From NCBI RefSeq assembly GCF_932526225.1, contig NC_064041.1, positions 2,802,699 to 2,866,698 on the forward strand: a stretch of 64,000 bases of DNA, written 5' to 3'. Under the pieces are notes generated by a model, which made no database searches, was not told where the DNA came from, and saw only the letters and a list, made by a program, of their open reading frames with translations. Below are positions 44,090 through 58,670 of the stretch, one piece after another (the first letter of the stretch is position 1; each line of letters begins with the position of its first letter). A program made the translations under genes and the position numbers. Source of the stretch: Nematostella vectensis (lineage: Eukaryota > Cnidaria > Anthozoa > Actiniaria > Edwardsiidae).

Positions 44090-45933
44090 AGCAGGGAAAT
44101 CTGGTAGGATGGGGTGACTTGATTCGTTATGATCTAAAAAAGATAGATAATTAGTATATAATCATACGACTACGCTATTGTAATAACACGTTATCATTAA
44201 AAATAATAAGATGGAATTTTAACGATGAGCAAATCAAGCGCGGCTGATGATGGTCCGCAGGTATAATATTTATGCACTATATATGCATAGTATTTTAATG
44301 TGACCGGCGCTAGGCACAACGCAGGCACAAAAGGATAGCAACATGTTGATCGGAAAAGAATTTATTGATACTGATACTTTACAGACTGTTAGAAACGGGA
44401 ACGAGAAACATATCGCCTAGAAGACATAAGACTAGGAATATCTGTTAGATAGGGAAGTGCTCGGAGGGAACCTATTATTTATGGGAAATTGGGAAGTCTT
44501 TTCCCTGCTAGCAGAGGCCTTTTTTTCTCTGTATTTCGCTGGGCTGGAGTTCGCGAGGAAAAGATACCTCTGCCATGGGTCGCAAGTTCGTTTGATCAAA
44601 CTGCCGTCCACGATCGTGGACGAGATCCAGAGCGCATGCTCCGTTCATTAATTACTGGCCACTATTTGAGCCCACAATGACTAGCGCATGCATAAAACGT
44701 ATATCCGCTGCGGGATAATAAGCCCGCATTCGAAACGGCGTCCTCCGTAGAAATATCACGCGACGAAATGAATGAATTATCAATAAACGTGATAAATATA
44801 ACAGAATTCGTTTTCTGTATTTAACATAACAGGAGTCAAACTTAGTTCATTTTTATTAACAGTACTTACCCTTTCTTACGAGATAAATTCCTAAAAACGC
44901 TCAAACTTGCAAAAGGCAAAAACTGACACTTAATTTCAAAGATCTGTTGAGAAAAATGAACTACCCTTAGTTAACCCTTTCACGCCCAAGTTTTTCGCAC
45001 ACAAAATGACACCAGGTCTTCAGGTTTTATAGGTTTTTTCTTTTTCCTTAGAATTTCATGGGCTGACATAGAAAGAACAAATATTGCCCACATAATTATT
45101 GATCGGAATAAAGTACTGGTTTTCCAAATATTGTATTGCAACAATTTTTATAAGCAGGCAAAGACAAACTTTTTTGAATTTAGCGCAATTTAGCCGCGTG
45201 CTCGTCATTTGTTAGTTCCAGTTTATGCATGTTTTCAGATAAACTACATCAAATTAACTTCAAAGATTCAGAGTTAACTCTTTAGGGAAGAATATCCAAG
45301 TATTATACATAGCTATTTTTCAGGTTTAAGCGAGCTGGTTGTGATAGTCATGTCAGCACCGTTTCTACACAATACAGCATCAACATGGCGGCAATAAAAG
45401 CACGGCTTGCATCGTCATTTCATTTCTAAATTTTAGCGGCTTTATTTCATGGATTGAACAAAACTCAACTGTCCATTTTTGCTCATGATTGTCTGATTGA
45501 TTGACAATTGGCCATAATCTGTGAATAAATCAAGTATAGCACAACAACACGAGAATTTGAGAACATCATCGAGCGGAACGAGTGGTGACTATTGAACAAA
45601 TTCAAGATGGTATTGGGAAGAATTTTCTGCATTGTTGTTCAGATGCGGCCAAAAAAGCTTGCAAGAAAGTATTATTTGCTGCTATTGGTTTTGCAATATC
45701 CAACTGGACGAGAAACAAGTCTTTTTCACTCAAATATTTGCGAATTGTTGGCAATAGTCCGATGCCATGAGTACTTACAAAAATACCGAGATGGTGGCTG
45801 AATTTATTCACCGCTAGTTCCTGCATCGTTTGCTGTTGCTCTCAAACCACTCAGAATCTTTCTCTTCGTTTCCTTTTTGCCATTTAGAAGCGCCTCAAAC
45901 AAGTTTGTTCGATTGACAAGAAATTAAATCAAT
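44090..45933. other. D2 interior without a supported gene
   Basis: An 18-bp perfect palindrome lies at 44605-44622. A minus-strand frame at 45602-45826 (SEKDLFLVQLDIAKPIAAN and following residues) is kept in part in copy b but interrupted there; it may be a decayed exon. AT-rich otherwise. Confidence 0.45.
44605..44622. repeat. 18-bp perfect palindrome, copy a
   Basis: CGTCCACGATCGTGGACG is its own reverse complement and is preserved exactly at 61270-61287. Confidence 0.9.
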
Positions 45934-46203
45934 TCAGAATGATAAAAATATAAAAAAAACAAAGTTCAAAGTCATTATTTGGATGATTCTTCGGTCCGAT
46001 GAATGGAGTAGCTTCTTGTTCCTCAATGGCAGTACCAGTTCTGTACCAAAGTTGGTCTTTGGGTCGCAAAATACCGACATTTTTCTGCTAGAAATTAGCC
46101 CACGGCCATCGTTGTTTACCGATTGTGAATCTCTCTCTCCCAGGCCGTAAAACTCTTTTAAATCGCTATCAAAATCACCCAAAATATCATGAGTCAAGTC
46201 CAT
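45934..46203 (-). CDS. Hypothetical short ORF, copy a (possible first exon)
   Basis: The frame begins MDLTHDILGDFDSDLKEFYG and continues GLISSRKMSVFCDPKTNF and VLPLRNKKLLHSSDRR before turning into AT-rich read-through (about residue 78 on). Copy b (62440-62718) keeps the same start and nearly the same residues, with three conservative changes, so the frame has survived duplication. The composition is protein-like. I do not recognise it. A donor is not obvious, and it may be the first exon of an unknown gene or part of an old element. Confidence 0.3.
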   Translation of the reverse strand: MDLTHDILGDFDSDLKEFYGLGERDSQSVNNDGRGLISSRKMSVFCDPKTNFGTELVLPLRNKKLLHSSDRRIIQIMTLNFVFFIFLSF

Positions 46204-47018
46204 GATCTAAAGGCAAGGTCCGTGGTCGTGGATGGATTCCGAACGCGCGAAAAAGTTTTAACTTTGGATAAAAATTTTATGACGAACGATTCGTTGTGCT
46301 GACTTGAGCTGTAAGAGAGAAACGTGCAGGATTTCATGCTCCATCGATTCCATGTGTTTAAAAGTTAAAAGTTAAAAGTTTCCATATAAGGCAGTCATTT
46401 TGTCTTTTTGTCCAATGACAAAGAGGCATACAGCAAAATACGGAAAATTCCCTATCTAGGCAGGAAAGGGTTAATAAATTCGAAATATTGTACTAAATCA
46501 ATTGTTTATAACATCTCTTACTTATTTTACTCTAATAAACAATGAAGCAAAGTTTTATTTTCAAGTCTGTAGAATTTCAAGCACGATTTACCTAATACAT
46601 TGCTTTCGACCATTTCCAATGATCGATGATCGCAATGTTTCAATCATTTTCCATCGGCTCACCTATAGATCATTGAGACCTGAACTTGGGATTATTCTGT
46701 AGTTTAACGGTTATTATATACAAACCTAAACAACTATATCACTATCCATTGAATTGTATTTGGTTCTTTCTAACAACTAAATACTGAGCGCATGGAAGCT
46801 GAAATTGTGACACCGCTGGCAACCAAATTCTCAACTTACCACGGCAAAAAATCCCTATTGGAAAATCGATGTAAACAATTCTAACAACACGATGTGAAAG
46901 CTAAATCTCAATTTACAATCGCAATCAAGAAAATGCATGTCTTTACTTACCCAATAACTTAGAGAGCACACAGCAGGGAACAGCAACACGGCAACGCCGG
47001 GAAAGGATTTGTCAGATC

Positions 47019-47346
47019 TGTACAGGACCCGAAATGATCCCCAAAAGTACCCCAACTGATCCCGGGAACCGAAACGATCCCCAAGAGTCCCCGAAATGAA
47101 CCCCAAGGAATTGCAGTAATGGACAAACAAAAGTAATGTGGAAGGATTGGCTTTTAGTTTTAAAAACATATGAAACATTTTAGCGTCATTTTTGTCACTA
47201 TCCAGAAATTGGAATTAACTAAAACCATAGTATTAAGATTTTTATATACGACTGCGCGGGAAATACAGCTTTCGACAGCTTGGTTGAGTCAGCAATTGGG
47301 GTCAAATAAAAATTCCCGTGATGGTAATTTGAAGAACCAGGCGTGA
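47019..47346. other. Spacer between the two duplicated units
   Basis: Contains a short degenerate repeat of the CCGAAACGATCCCCAA type (47030-47105). It has no counterpart after copy b, which ends in different sequence at 63428. Confidence 0.6.
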
Positions 47347-47879
47347 ATAAGACAAAACGATGTATCTGAGCTATAAGCTGCTTGAGTAGCGTTTACCGAC
47401 TTATAAAAACTGCAATATATTCATACTTGCTCACTGTAATTGTTTTTAATTCATGACAGGAAAAAAAGACTTCTTGTAGAAAGTAAACCTTCGCCACCTT
47501 TGGGTTGAGATAATATATTACTGGAAATGTAGGATTCTGTTTTCCTGTCTTGCTATGAATAATCAGCAATGCATTCCTGAACATAAAATTATGAAAATAG
47601 CAGTTCTTTACAATACCGTATACATGAAGTGTTACCCTGCGGAGCAAAGAACATTTAAGTGCCATTTACAATTAAAGAGACACTCCACATCCATTAAGAC
47701 ATTTTGTAGTACAAAACAATTAAAAGTTCCGCATTTCACTTTTGGTTGAATATTTTTTTAGCTCTCCTAACACAATTTTGTTATTTTGTTTTTTTTCCTT
47801 AAACAAATAAATATCAAGTGGAGCTAACAGTATATTACTGCGATGACAACCTGTGTTAAGATTATCTTAATACAAAAAC
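47347..47879. repeat. D1 leader of the tandem segmental duplication, copy b
   Basis: Direct copy of 31977-32499, about 15.4 kb downstream. It begins the second unit of the segmental duplication. Confidence 0.8.
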
Positions 47880-48572
47880 CACACACACCTTTCCCCCCCC
47901 ATGGCCACAACACTACTCACCCTACAACACACCAAACCAACCACATCCTACAGCAGCCACTAGTCCTACAACCAGCGCTCCCTCCAACACCACACCCTAC
48001 ATACAGCCCAACCCCCCTCCCACCACACACACATCTACCCCTCCACACATAGCCAACTACATACACACCATATAGCATCCCACGACTATATCAACCAACC
48101 CACAACACACCTAACATCATAACGATACATTATCACCCACATTTACACCATAACCTCACAAATTTTAAATCAACGTCCGCACCACTACCATTTCAACACA
48201 CACATACCCATCACGCTAAATTATAAGCCTTATCTACTCCACATCTCCCTCACCACCACTCTTACCTATACACCGTACCAATTTTTCCCCACCAACACAG
48301 CCATTAGCCATCTCCATACCACACCATATTATTTTTTCTCTTTTTCACCTACCCACCACACAGTACCACAACCTATTCTATAGTCCCACTTTATCTTTTC
48401 ACCACCCTCCACCACCTACTAGTCTAACCTATCCACCTTTTCACCGTAATTACATTACTACCATCTCCACTCTACATTACCTTATTAGCCATCCTTCACC
48501 ATCACCCTCCAACATCACCACATCATACGATCACACCCACCTCACTACCACACCACTTTAGGCCCCTACGTC

Positions 48573-48848
48573 TTGGTACGAATACCCGATCCAAACAAAA
48601 AAGGAATCCTACGAGTCTCCTGTACCACACAGCATATCCACACCAATAAAAACAGTCCTTCTATAGAAGTACATTCCATCGACAACAAGCCACCATCTCC
48701 AGATATAGACATACCGGCCTCAACAATGACCGTAGGAAAACTTCCACGAGACTCCTACGTAACACACGCTACTGCCCTGAATATCCTCACCTGGCTCCTC
48801 ACCAACACTCTATCCTCTCAGCGTATGCCACCCCGTCATCCTATCTAG
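48573..48848 (+). CDS. Hypothetical ORF at a module boundary in G-depleted block 2
   Basis: The 91-codon frame starts within a module tail (MVRIPDPNKKGILRVSCTT) and then has ordinary protein composition: IDNKPPSPDIDIPASTMTV, KLPRDSYVTHATALNILTWL and TNTLSSQRMPPRHPI before TAG. G content and codon variety are higher than in the surrounding modules. It could be the C-terminal remnant of the gene from which the modules derive. No family is recognised, and expression is unsupported. Confidence 0.3.
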   Translation: MVRIPDPNKKGILRVSCTTQHIHTNKNSPSIEVHSIDNKPPSPDIDIPASTMTVGKLPRDSYVTHATALNILTWLLTNTLSSQRMPPRHPI

Positions 48849-49677
48849 CACAGAACACTTCAAAAATATTCTTGTACAATAATATAGCCATTCATTGTAT
48901 TCATCCGCCATACTTTGCCAATTTTGTAAACCAAACCGCAACCTAGTTAATAAATACCCGGATGTACAATAACCGGAACCGGAAACAGCGATATCTATTT
49001 TCATCTAATACTCGTATAACCACGAGCGCAATCCCCTCATAACCCCTCAATTCGCTGCATACGGAATACCTCCAAGACACGCAATCTAAGCTCCGCCAAT
49101 ACACATCTCGGGTATGTACACCCTCCTTTCCACACATCCTATATACTACCCACCACATCACGACACCCGTATTCTCTTCCCTTCCTGCTACATGCATAAG
49201 TTCCCACACTTATTCATCATTTAGTCCACCACATACAGCCACTAGCCAGGGCCATCACATGCACCATTTTGTCCACTACACACTTCCCCCTCCTATCTTA
49301 GCCTCTATCCACTTTTTTCTCTCTACCTCATTCCCCGGCGCGCTAACTTTTACTTTTCATACCAAGCCGTGCACTCAGCCGGAGCCAGGCGCTACACAGG
49401 TTTGGCCATTGCATGCACCACGCTTCACTAGAGGCATTACTAACGAGCGTGTAGGGGCGGGTGATGAGGGCCTTATCATTCGAAACACGCTTCATATACG
49501 AATCGTCTCCCTAGTTTTTTTACCCTTTTTACTCCCACCATCATCGCCGCTTTTCCCCTAGCTTTCCCCTAAGTCTACCAGCTTTATTCTCCAGGTTCGT
49601 ATATGACCAATCAATAGACCTCGCCCCCTGATGAGAAGTCTTGGTTGACGTTATATGCCTTTAGTTCTACATTTCGC
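48849..49677. other. Single-copy segment within G-depleted block 2
   Basis: No supported gene. Its last 67 bp (49611-49677: CCAATCAATAGACCTCGCCC to CATTTCGCAG) recur before the module A at 53218. They contain CTGATGAGAAGTC, which looks like a degraded hammerhead-type box. Confidence 0.5.
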
Positions 49678-50896
49678 AGAGCTCTTTGAAATGACCTACA
49701 CACTTTTGTCTTATTGGTTTATTTTGTTATGTTTATTTTGCATATACATGCCGGTTGTTTTTTTCATGCCTTTGCCTTTTCCCCTTATCTCTTACCACCG
49801 ATTATCGCTTTATCTGGGGTAAACTATCCTTCCTGTCTTGTTAACGTTTCAGCGTCATCTCCACTCTCACCGCGCTCCCTTTGTCGCCTCCCGCGCCCCT
49901 ACTTCATCTTCTTCTCGCCGTTTTACTAGCATCATTTTCCATTGTCCGCAATACTCCCTTTCACCGCTACAGTATTTTATATTTTTTTCTCGGCGTTTTC
50001 GCAACACTCATTCAATCTCTATTATTATTATTATTATTTAATTCCGCCTGTCAATCATACCACTTACACACTTCATTAGATACATACGTCCACACATACC
50101 TCACCCTCTCCATTACCGCTCACAATTTCCTCTCTACAATCCAAACACTTTTCTTTCTCTTACCCTACATATTACTTTTCTACCCTACACACAACACACT
50201 TTCTCAAAAACACTACACAGTCTCGTCACAATATCCCTGCTCATCATTCTGTTCACACTCGCATTATCCCCCTTCATCAGATTTCACTAATGCCGCCATC
50301 ACCTCTTCACATCCGCTACACAACACTCGCCACAAGTTACCGATTTTAACTGTTTCAATCTCCACATAATATCATATTTACTAACTACCTTCTCCACTCA
50401 ACAAAAAAACTCTTTATTCATAACTCTCATGTCGTTTTATTATCAACCCCATCTCTTATAACAACCTTAACTGTCGTCTCATAATCCATAATCTTAACCA
50501 CCCGAACATAACCTGATAACCCTATCACCCCTTCCCCTTCCTTCACACTGCAAATTCACAAACATAAACTAAGTTTCACCATTCGCTACACAACCACCTC
50601 TCCCCCTACTTATCTCAACCTATCACCATCTTTATCTTCTATCACCGCCTTCCTATATACTACAATACCACACTCACTCACTCTCTCATAACGATATATT
50701 ATCACCCACATTTACACCATAACCTCACAAATTTGAAATCGACCTCCGCACCACTACCTTTTTAACACACACAGACCCATCACGCTAAATTATAAGCCTT
50801 ATCTACTCCACATCCCCCTCACCACCACTCTCACCTATACCCCGTACCAATTTTTTCGCCACCAACACAGCCATTAACCATCTCCCTACCACACCA

Positions 50897-50927
<31 letters not shown>

Positions 50928-53900
50928 TTTTTTTTTCACCTTCCTACCACACTACCACAACCTATTCTAAAGTCCCACTTTATCTTTTCACCACCCTCCA
51001 CCACCTACTAGTGTAACCTATCCACCTTTTCACCGCAATTACATTACTACCATCTCCACTCTACATTACCTTACTAGCCATCCTTCACCATCACCCTCCA
51101 ACATGACCATACCATATGATTACACCCACCTCACTACCACACCACTTTAGGCCCCTACGTCTTGGTACGAATACCCGATCCAAACCAAAGAGTTATGTAC
51201 CATACAGGGAAAGTGCTGTATCACAATCTGTGATCCCAAGACGTACCCTCTCCCACACCTCCACGCCCCGATCCACTCCACCACACCGCCACACTCCCAC
51301 ACTAACACACCTTACCCCCCAAACCCTCCACTACCCACACCCCCACCGCACCCCCTCCCACTACACCTCACCGCTTAGCCCTTCTCCCCACACCTACCAC
51401 TAAACGCGCCCTACTACCTACACGCTCCCATACCCACCTCATACCACTAGCACACTCCTCCCCTGTACCCCACACCCCTTACCCCACCTACACACCTCAA
51501 CTACACCCCAACATGCCACTACCACCACCCCTAGGCATACAGACCCCCACACCATCCCACTCCCCTAACACCACACGCCCAAAACACACAACCACCCCAC
51601 CTACAACCACCTTCCCGTCTACACATAGTACAAACACATACATACCAACATCCCTCTAACAAATTAAATCTTACTCTATCCTTACCACACAACATACCTA
51701 CCCACTACTACCACCAAGCTCTATACATGTCACAACCCCCTTTCTCTCCCCCCTCATACCTAGCTAGCCACCCAAGTACCCCTCTACTCACATCACCCGC
51801 ACCCAACCACCCCACAACAAGCACCCCCTCATCCCTCACCCCACAAACAGCCCCGTACCCACTTCACCCATACCACGTTGTCATACAACCCACCACGATT
51901 ATTCCAAGCCCCAACACAACACCAACACCCACCTAAGCCCCACACACCTACACTTCCTCCCCCCCCCCCTCTCACACTTTCCTACACTCTCACCTAAAAT
52001 ATACACACCTAACACACCCTACACAAGCCAGACCCCTGCCAACACAAAAACCACACACCCCTTTCCCCCCCCCCCCCATGGCCACAACACTACTCACCCT
52101 ACAACACACCAAACCAACAACACCCTACAGCAGCCACTAGTCCTACAACCAGCGCTCCTTCCAACACCACACCCTACATACAGCCCAACCCACCTCCCAC
52201 CACAAACTTATCTACCCCTCCACACATAGCCTACTACATACACACCATAGCATTCCACGACTATATCAACCAACCCACAACACACCAACAAGCCACACCC
52301 TACACCAGACACTACCCCACAACCAATTCCCTCCCCTACAAACACCTACATACAGCCCCCTCCCCCACCATACAAACATTTACCCCACAGCACAAAACCC
52401 AACTACAAATGACCACACCCTATGACCCACCCTACCTACCCACAAACCAACACCTCACGATCACTTAACATCATAACGATACATTATCACCCACATTTAC
52501 ACAATAACCTCACAAATTTTAAATCGACCTCTGCACCACTACCATTTTAACACACACAGACCCCTCACACTAAATTATAAGCCTTATCTACTCCACATCT
52601 CCCTCACCACCACTCTTACCTATACACCGTACCAATTTTTTCCCCACCAACACAGCCATTAGCCATCTCCATACCACACCATATTATTATTTTTTTTCTT
52701 TTTCACCTACCCACCACACACTATCACAACCTATTCTATAGTCCCACTTTATCTCTTCACCACCCTCCACCACCTACTAGTTTAACCTATCCACCTTTTC
52801 ACCGCAATTACATTACTACCATCTCCACTCTACATTACCTTACTAGCCATCCTTCACCATCACCCTCCAACATCACCATACCATATGATCACACCCACCT
52901 CACTATCACACCACTTTAGGCCCCTACGTCTTGGTACGAATACCCGATCCAAACCAAAAAAGAGCTCTTTGAAATGACCTACACACTTTTGTCTTATTTG
53001 TTTATTTTGTTATGTTTATTTTGCATATACATGCCGGTTGTTTTCTTCATGCCTATGCCTTTTCCTCTTATCTCTTACCACCGATTATCGCTTCATTTGG
53101 GGTAAACTATCCTTCCTGTCATGTTAACGTTTCAGCGTCATCTCCACTCTCCAATAGACCTCGCCCCCTGATGAGAAGTCTTGGTTAACGTTATATGCCT
53201 TTAGTTCTACATTTCGCAGAGCTCTTTGAAATGACCTACACACTTTTGTCTTATTGGTTTATTTTGTTATGTTTATTTTGCATATACATGCCGGTTGTTT
53301 TTTTCATGCCTTTGCCTTTTCCCCTTATCTCTTACCACCGATTATCGCTTTATCTGGGGTAAACTATCCTTCCTGTCTTGTTAACGTTTCAGCGTCATCT
53401 CCACTCTCACCGCGCTCCCTTTGTCGCCTCCCGCGCCCCTACTTCATCTTCTTCTCGCCGTTTTACTAGCATCATTTTCCATTGTCCGCAATACTCCCTT
53501 TCACCGCTACAGTATTTTATATTTTTTCTCGGCGTTTTCGCAACACTCATTCAATCTCTATTATTATTATTATTTAATTCCGCCTGTCAATCATACCACT
53601 TACACACTTCATTAGTTACATACGTCCACACATACCTCACCCTCTCCATTACCGCTCACAATTTCCTCTCTACAATCCAAACACTTTTCTTTCTCTTACC
53701 CTACATATTACTTTTCTACCCTACACACAACACACTTTCTCAAAAACACTACACAGTCTCGTCACAATATCCCTGCTCATCATTCTGTTCACACTCGCAT
53801 TATCCCCCTTCATCAGATTTCACTAATGCCGCCATCACCTCTTCACATCCGCTACACAACACTCGCCACAAGTTACCGATTTTAACTGTTTCAATCTCCA

Positions 53901-56900
53901 CATAATATCATATTTACTAACTACCTTCTCCACTCAACAAAAAAACTCTTTATTCATAACTCTCATGTCGTTTTATTATCAACCCCATCTCTTATAACAA
54001 CCTTAACTGTCGTCTCATAATCCATAATCTTAACCACCCGAACATAACCTGATAACCCTATCACCCCTTCCCCTTCCTTCACACTGCAAATTCACAAACA
54101 TAAACTAAGTTTCACCATTCGCTACACAACCACCTCTCCACCTACTTATCTCAACCTATCACCATCTTTATCTTCTATCACCGCCTTCCTATATACTACA
54201 ATACCACACTCACTCACTCTCTCATAACGATATATTATCACCCACATTTACACCATAACCTCACAAATTTGAAATCGACCTCCGCACCACTACCTTTTTA
54301 ACACACACAGACCCATCACGCTAAATTATAAGCCTTATCTACTCCACATCCCCCTCACCACCACTCTCACCTATACCCCGTACCAATTTTTTCCCCACCA
54401 ACACAGCCATTAGCCATCTCCCTACCACACCATATTATTATTATTATTATTATTATTTTTTTCACCTTCCCACCACACTACCACAACCTATTCTAAAGTC
54501 CCACTTTATCTTTTCACCACCCTCCACCACCTACTAGTCTAACCTATCCACCTTTTCACCGCAATTACACTACTACCATCTCCACTCTACATTACCTTAC
54601 TAGCCATCCTTCACCATCACCCTCCAACATCACCATACCATATGATCACACCTACCTCACTACCACACCACTTTAGGCCCCTACGTCTTGGTACGAATAC
54701 CCGATCCAAACCAAAAAAGAGCTCTTTGAAATGACCTACACACTTTTGTCTTATTTGTTTATTTTGTTATGTTTATTTTGCATATACATGCCGGTTGTTT
54801 TCTTCATGCCTTTGCCTTTTCCTCTTATCTCTTACCACCGATTATCGCTTCATTTGGGGTAAACTATCCTTCCTGTCTTGTTAACGTTTCAGCGTCATCT
54901 CCACTCTCACCGCGCTCCCTTTGTCGCCTCCCGCGCCCCTACTTCATCTTCTTCTCGCCGTTTTACTAGCATCATTCTCCATTGTCCGCAATACTTCCTT
55001 TCACCGCTACAGTTTTTTATATTTTTTCTCGGCGTTTTCGCAACACTCATTCAATCTCTATTATTATTTAATTTCGCCTGGCAATCATACCACTTACACA
55101 CTTCATTATATACATACCTCCACACATACCTCACCCTCTCCATTACCGCTCACCATTTCCTCTCTACAATCTAAACACTTTTCTTTCTCTCATCCTACAT
55201 ATTACTTTCCTACCCTACACACAACACACTTTCTCAAAAACACTACACAGTCTCGTCACAATACCCCTGCTCATCATTCTGCTCACACTCGCATTATCCC
55301 CCTTCATCAGATTTCACTAATGCCGCCATCACCTCTTCACATCCGCTACACAACACTCGCCACAAGTTACCGATTTTACTGTTTCAATCTCCACATAATA
55401 CCACATTTACTAACTACCTTCTCCACTCAACAAAAAAAAATTCGCTACACAACCACCTCTCCACCTACTTATCTCAACCTATCACCATCTTCATCTTCTA
55501 TCACCGCCTCCCTATATACTACAATACCACACTCACTCACTCTCTCATAACGATATATTATCACCCACATTTACACCATAACCTCAAATTTTAAATCGAC
55601 CTCCGCACCACTACCATTTTAACACACAGACCCATCACGCTAAATCATAAGCCTTATCTACTCCACATCAACCTCACCACCACTCTTACCTATACACCGT
55701 ACCAATTTTTTCCCCACCAACACAGCCATCTCTCTACCACACCATATTATTATTATTTCTCTTTTTCACCTACCCACCACACTACCAAAACCTATTCTAT
55801 AGTCCCACTTTATCTTTTCACAACCCTCCACCACCTACTAGTTGAACCTATCCACCTTTTCACCGTAATTACATTACTACCATCTCCACTCTACATTACC
55901 TTATTAGCCATCCTTCACCATCACCCTCCAACATCACCACACCATATGATCACACCCACCTCACTACCACCCAACTTTAGGCCCCTACGTCTTGGTACGA
56001 ATACCCGATCCAAACCAAAAAGTTATGTACCACACGGGGAAAGTGCTGTATCACAATCTGTGATCCCAAGACGTACCCCCTCCCACACCTCACCTCCTTT
56101 CCACTTTTCCTCTGATAACAACATACAACCCCCCTCCCTCCCACATTGCTTACACTCATCATTATAATCTCTCCACAGCCTCCACCTGCCGTCGCTATGG
56201 CACAACAGTACCTACTGTACGCCCACACGTGTTAACCACCACTGCCACAACCCAATCCACCCACACTCTACTCTAACACCTCAACACCCCTTATCATACA
56301 GACCCCTCCTACATTGAAGATGATATTTTACTCCAACATGCCTCACCCCCTCACACAACATCTCCTAACCATAATTCTCTTGACGACCTCTCCCCTACCC
56401 AACTTGATGCCCTACTATCTATCTCCCCCCCAGCCAGCCCTAGCCACCAACCTCATAATACACTACAGTTCCCCCCGAGCTCCCCGATCCCCTCCACCAA
56501 ACCACCACACTTGCCATCTACTCACACACTTAGCCACACTAACACACCTCACTCCCCCACCGCACCACACCCCCTCACACTACACCTCACCGCCCAGCCC
56601 TCCTCCCCACACCCACCACTAAACGCGCCCTACTACCCACACCCTCCCATACCCACCTCATACCACTAGCACACTCCACCCCTTTACCCTACAACCCTAA
56701 CCCCACCTACACACCTCAACTCCCCCCCAACATGCCACTACCACCACCCCTAGGCATACAGACCCCACACCATCCCACTCCCCCAACACCACACGCCCAA
56801 CACACACACAACCACCCCACCTTCCCTCCTACACATAGTACATACACATACATACCCACATCCCTCTCACAAATTAAATCTTACTCTATCCTTACCACAC

Positions 56901-58074
56901 AACATACCTACCCACTACTACCACCCAGCTCTATACAGGTCACAACCCCCTTTCTCTCCCCCCCCTCATACCTAGCTAACCACCCAAGTACCCCCCTACT
57001 CACACCACCCGCACTCAACCACCCACAACAAGCACCCCCTCATCCCTCACCCCAAACAGCCCCATACCCACTTTACCCAAACCACGCCATCATACAACCC
57101 ACCACGATTATTCCAAGCCCCAACACAACACCCACCTAAGCCCCACACACCTACACTTACATACACACCTAACACACCCTACACAAGCCAGACCCCTGCC
57201 AACACCAAAACCACACACCCCTATCCCCCCATTGCCACAACACTACCCACCCTACAACACACCAAACCAACCACACCCTAAAGCAGCCACTAGTCCTACA
57301 ACCAGCGCTCCCTCCAACACCACACCCTACATAAAGCCCAACCCCCCTCCCACACATCTACCCCTCCACACATAGCCTACTACATACACACCATAGCATT
57401 CAACGACTATATCAACCAACCACACCCTACACTACCCCACAACCAATTTCCCCCCCTACAAACACCTATATACAGCCCCCTCCCCCACCATACAAACATT
57501 TACCCCACAGCACAAAACCCAACTACAAACGACCACACCCTATGACCCACCCTACCTAACCACAAACCAACACCTCACGATCACTTAACATCATAACGAT
57601 ACATTATCACCCACATTTACACCACAACCTCACAAATTTTAAATCGACCTCCGCACCACTACCATTTTAAAACACACAGACCCCTCACACTAAATTATAA
57701 GCCTTATCTACTCCACATCTCCCTCACCACCACTCTTACCTATACACCGTACCAATTTTCCCCCATTAACAATGCTATTAGCCATCTCCATACCACACCA
57801 TATTTTTTTTTTCTTTTTCACCTACCCACCACACAGTACCACAACCTATTCTATAGTCCCACTTTATCTTTTCACCACCCTCCACCACCTACTAGTCTAA
57901 CCTATCCACCTTTTCACCGTAATTACATTACTACCATCTCTACTCTACACTACCTTACTAGCCATCCTTCACCATCACCCTCCAACATCACCATACCATA
58001 TGATCACACCCACCTCACTACCACACCACTTTAGGCCCCCTACGTCTTGGTACGAATACCCGATCCAAACCAAA

Positions 58075-58085
58075 TAAGATTATCT
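58075..58085. other. Empty insertion site of the 4002-bp transposon
   Basis: Here block 2 passes directly into D2 with a single TA in GATTATCTTAATATCTG. In copy a the transposon sits at that TA with the dinucleotide duplicated. Confidence 0.85.
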
Positions 58086-58670
58086 TAATATCTGTATTTA
58101 CATGATACAAATTGACACCAAACGAGGCCAGACATAGCACCTTCAAATTTTTAAATCTTAAATGTAATAAGCAAAAACTTTTCATATACTGTAATATTCG
58201 ATGAGTTTTTCTTCAAATGCCCCAAGGTAGGGTAATGTTCTTAAATATCACAGTGCGATCTATCTTTAGAACAGTTTTCGAAGTCACAATGAAGCATAAC
58301 TCCTACATTTTCTAAATGAACTGAACTCAATCGGGACACAGCGTTAGGTTAAGGGTTTCATGGGACCCTAACCTCTATCTTGTCGACAAAACTACAGAAT
58401 CGCTGCAAGCGGCCATTGAATGCATTGTTCTCTCATGTTTTCCATGAATATAGCATAACCTTTTTATAAAGACATTTTCCGCCTTGAAATTTAACGCAAC
58501 ATTGACTCAATGAACTATGTTAACACACGAGCAGTAATCATTTCAGTAGCTATTTTCATGACCACCACTTAGACCCAACTAGCTTACTGGGTATGTACAG
58601 GCATGCAGCTCGGGGTGGGCACATGGGTTGTGCCCCTTCCACTCAACCAAACATATACTTCAGGGGCTGA

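Larger units (their letters stand above)
41381..47018. repeat. D2 segment of the tandem segmental duplication, copy a
   Basis: From AATATCTGTATTTACATGAT to GGATTTGTCAGATC this matches 58083-63427 in direct orientation, with scattered substitutions and a few indels. Copy a has about 140 bp near 44850-44990 and about 80 bp near 46340-46420 that copy b lacks, while copy b has about 75 bp extra near 59118-59190. Confidence 0.9.
47880..58074. repeat. G-depleted modular repeat block 2 (expanded)
   Basis: Layout: 47880-48598 partial module B; 48599-49677 a segment not found in block 1; 49678-51189 module A; 51190-52960 module B; 52961-53150 truncated module A start followed by 53151-53217 copied from the segment before 49678; 53218-54716 module A; 54717-56020 module A; 56021-58074 module B. 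Seven module tails end in the same CTTGGTACGAATACCCGATC motif. It is twice the length of block 1, so module number has changed since the segmental duplication. Confidence 0.85.

Noticed and set aside
43683-44154. Plus-strand ORFs reading RRTGHVS or MSPDGLA repeats
   Set aside because: Antisense shadows of the 21-bp MASPSGD minisatellite; the EEP domain continues only on the minus strand.
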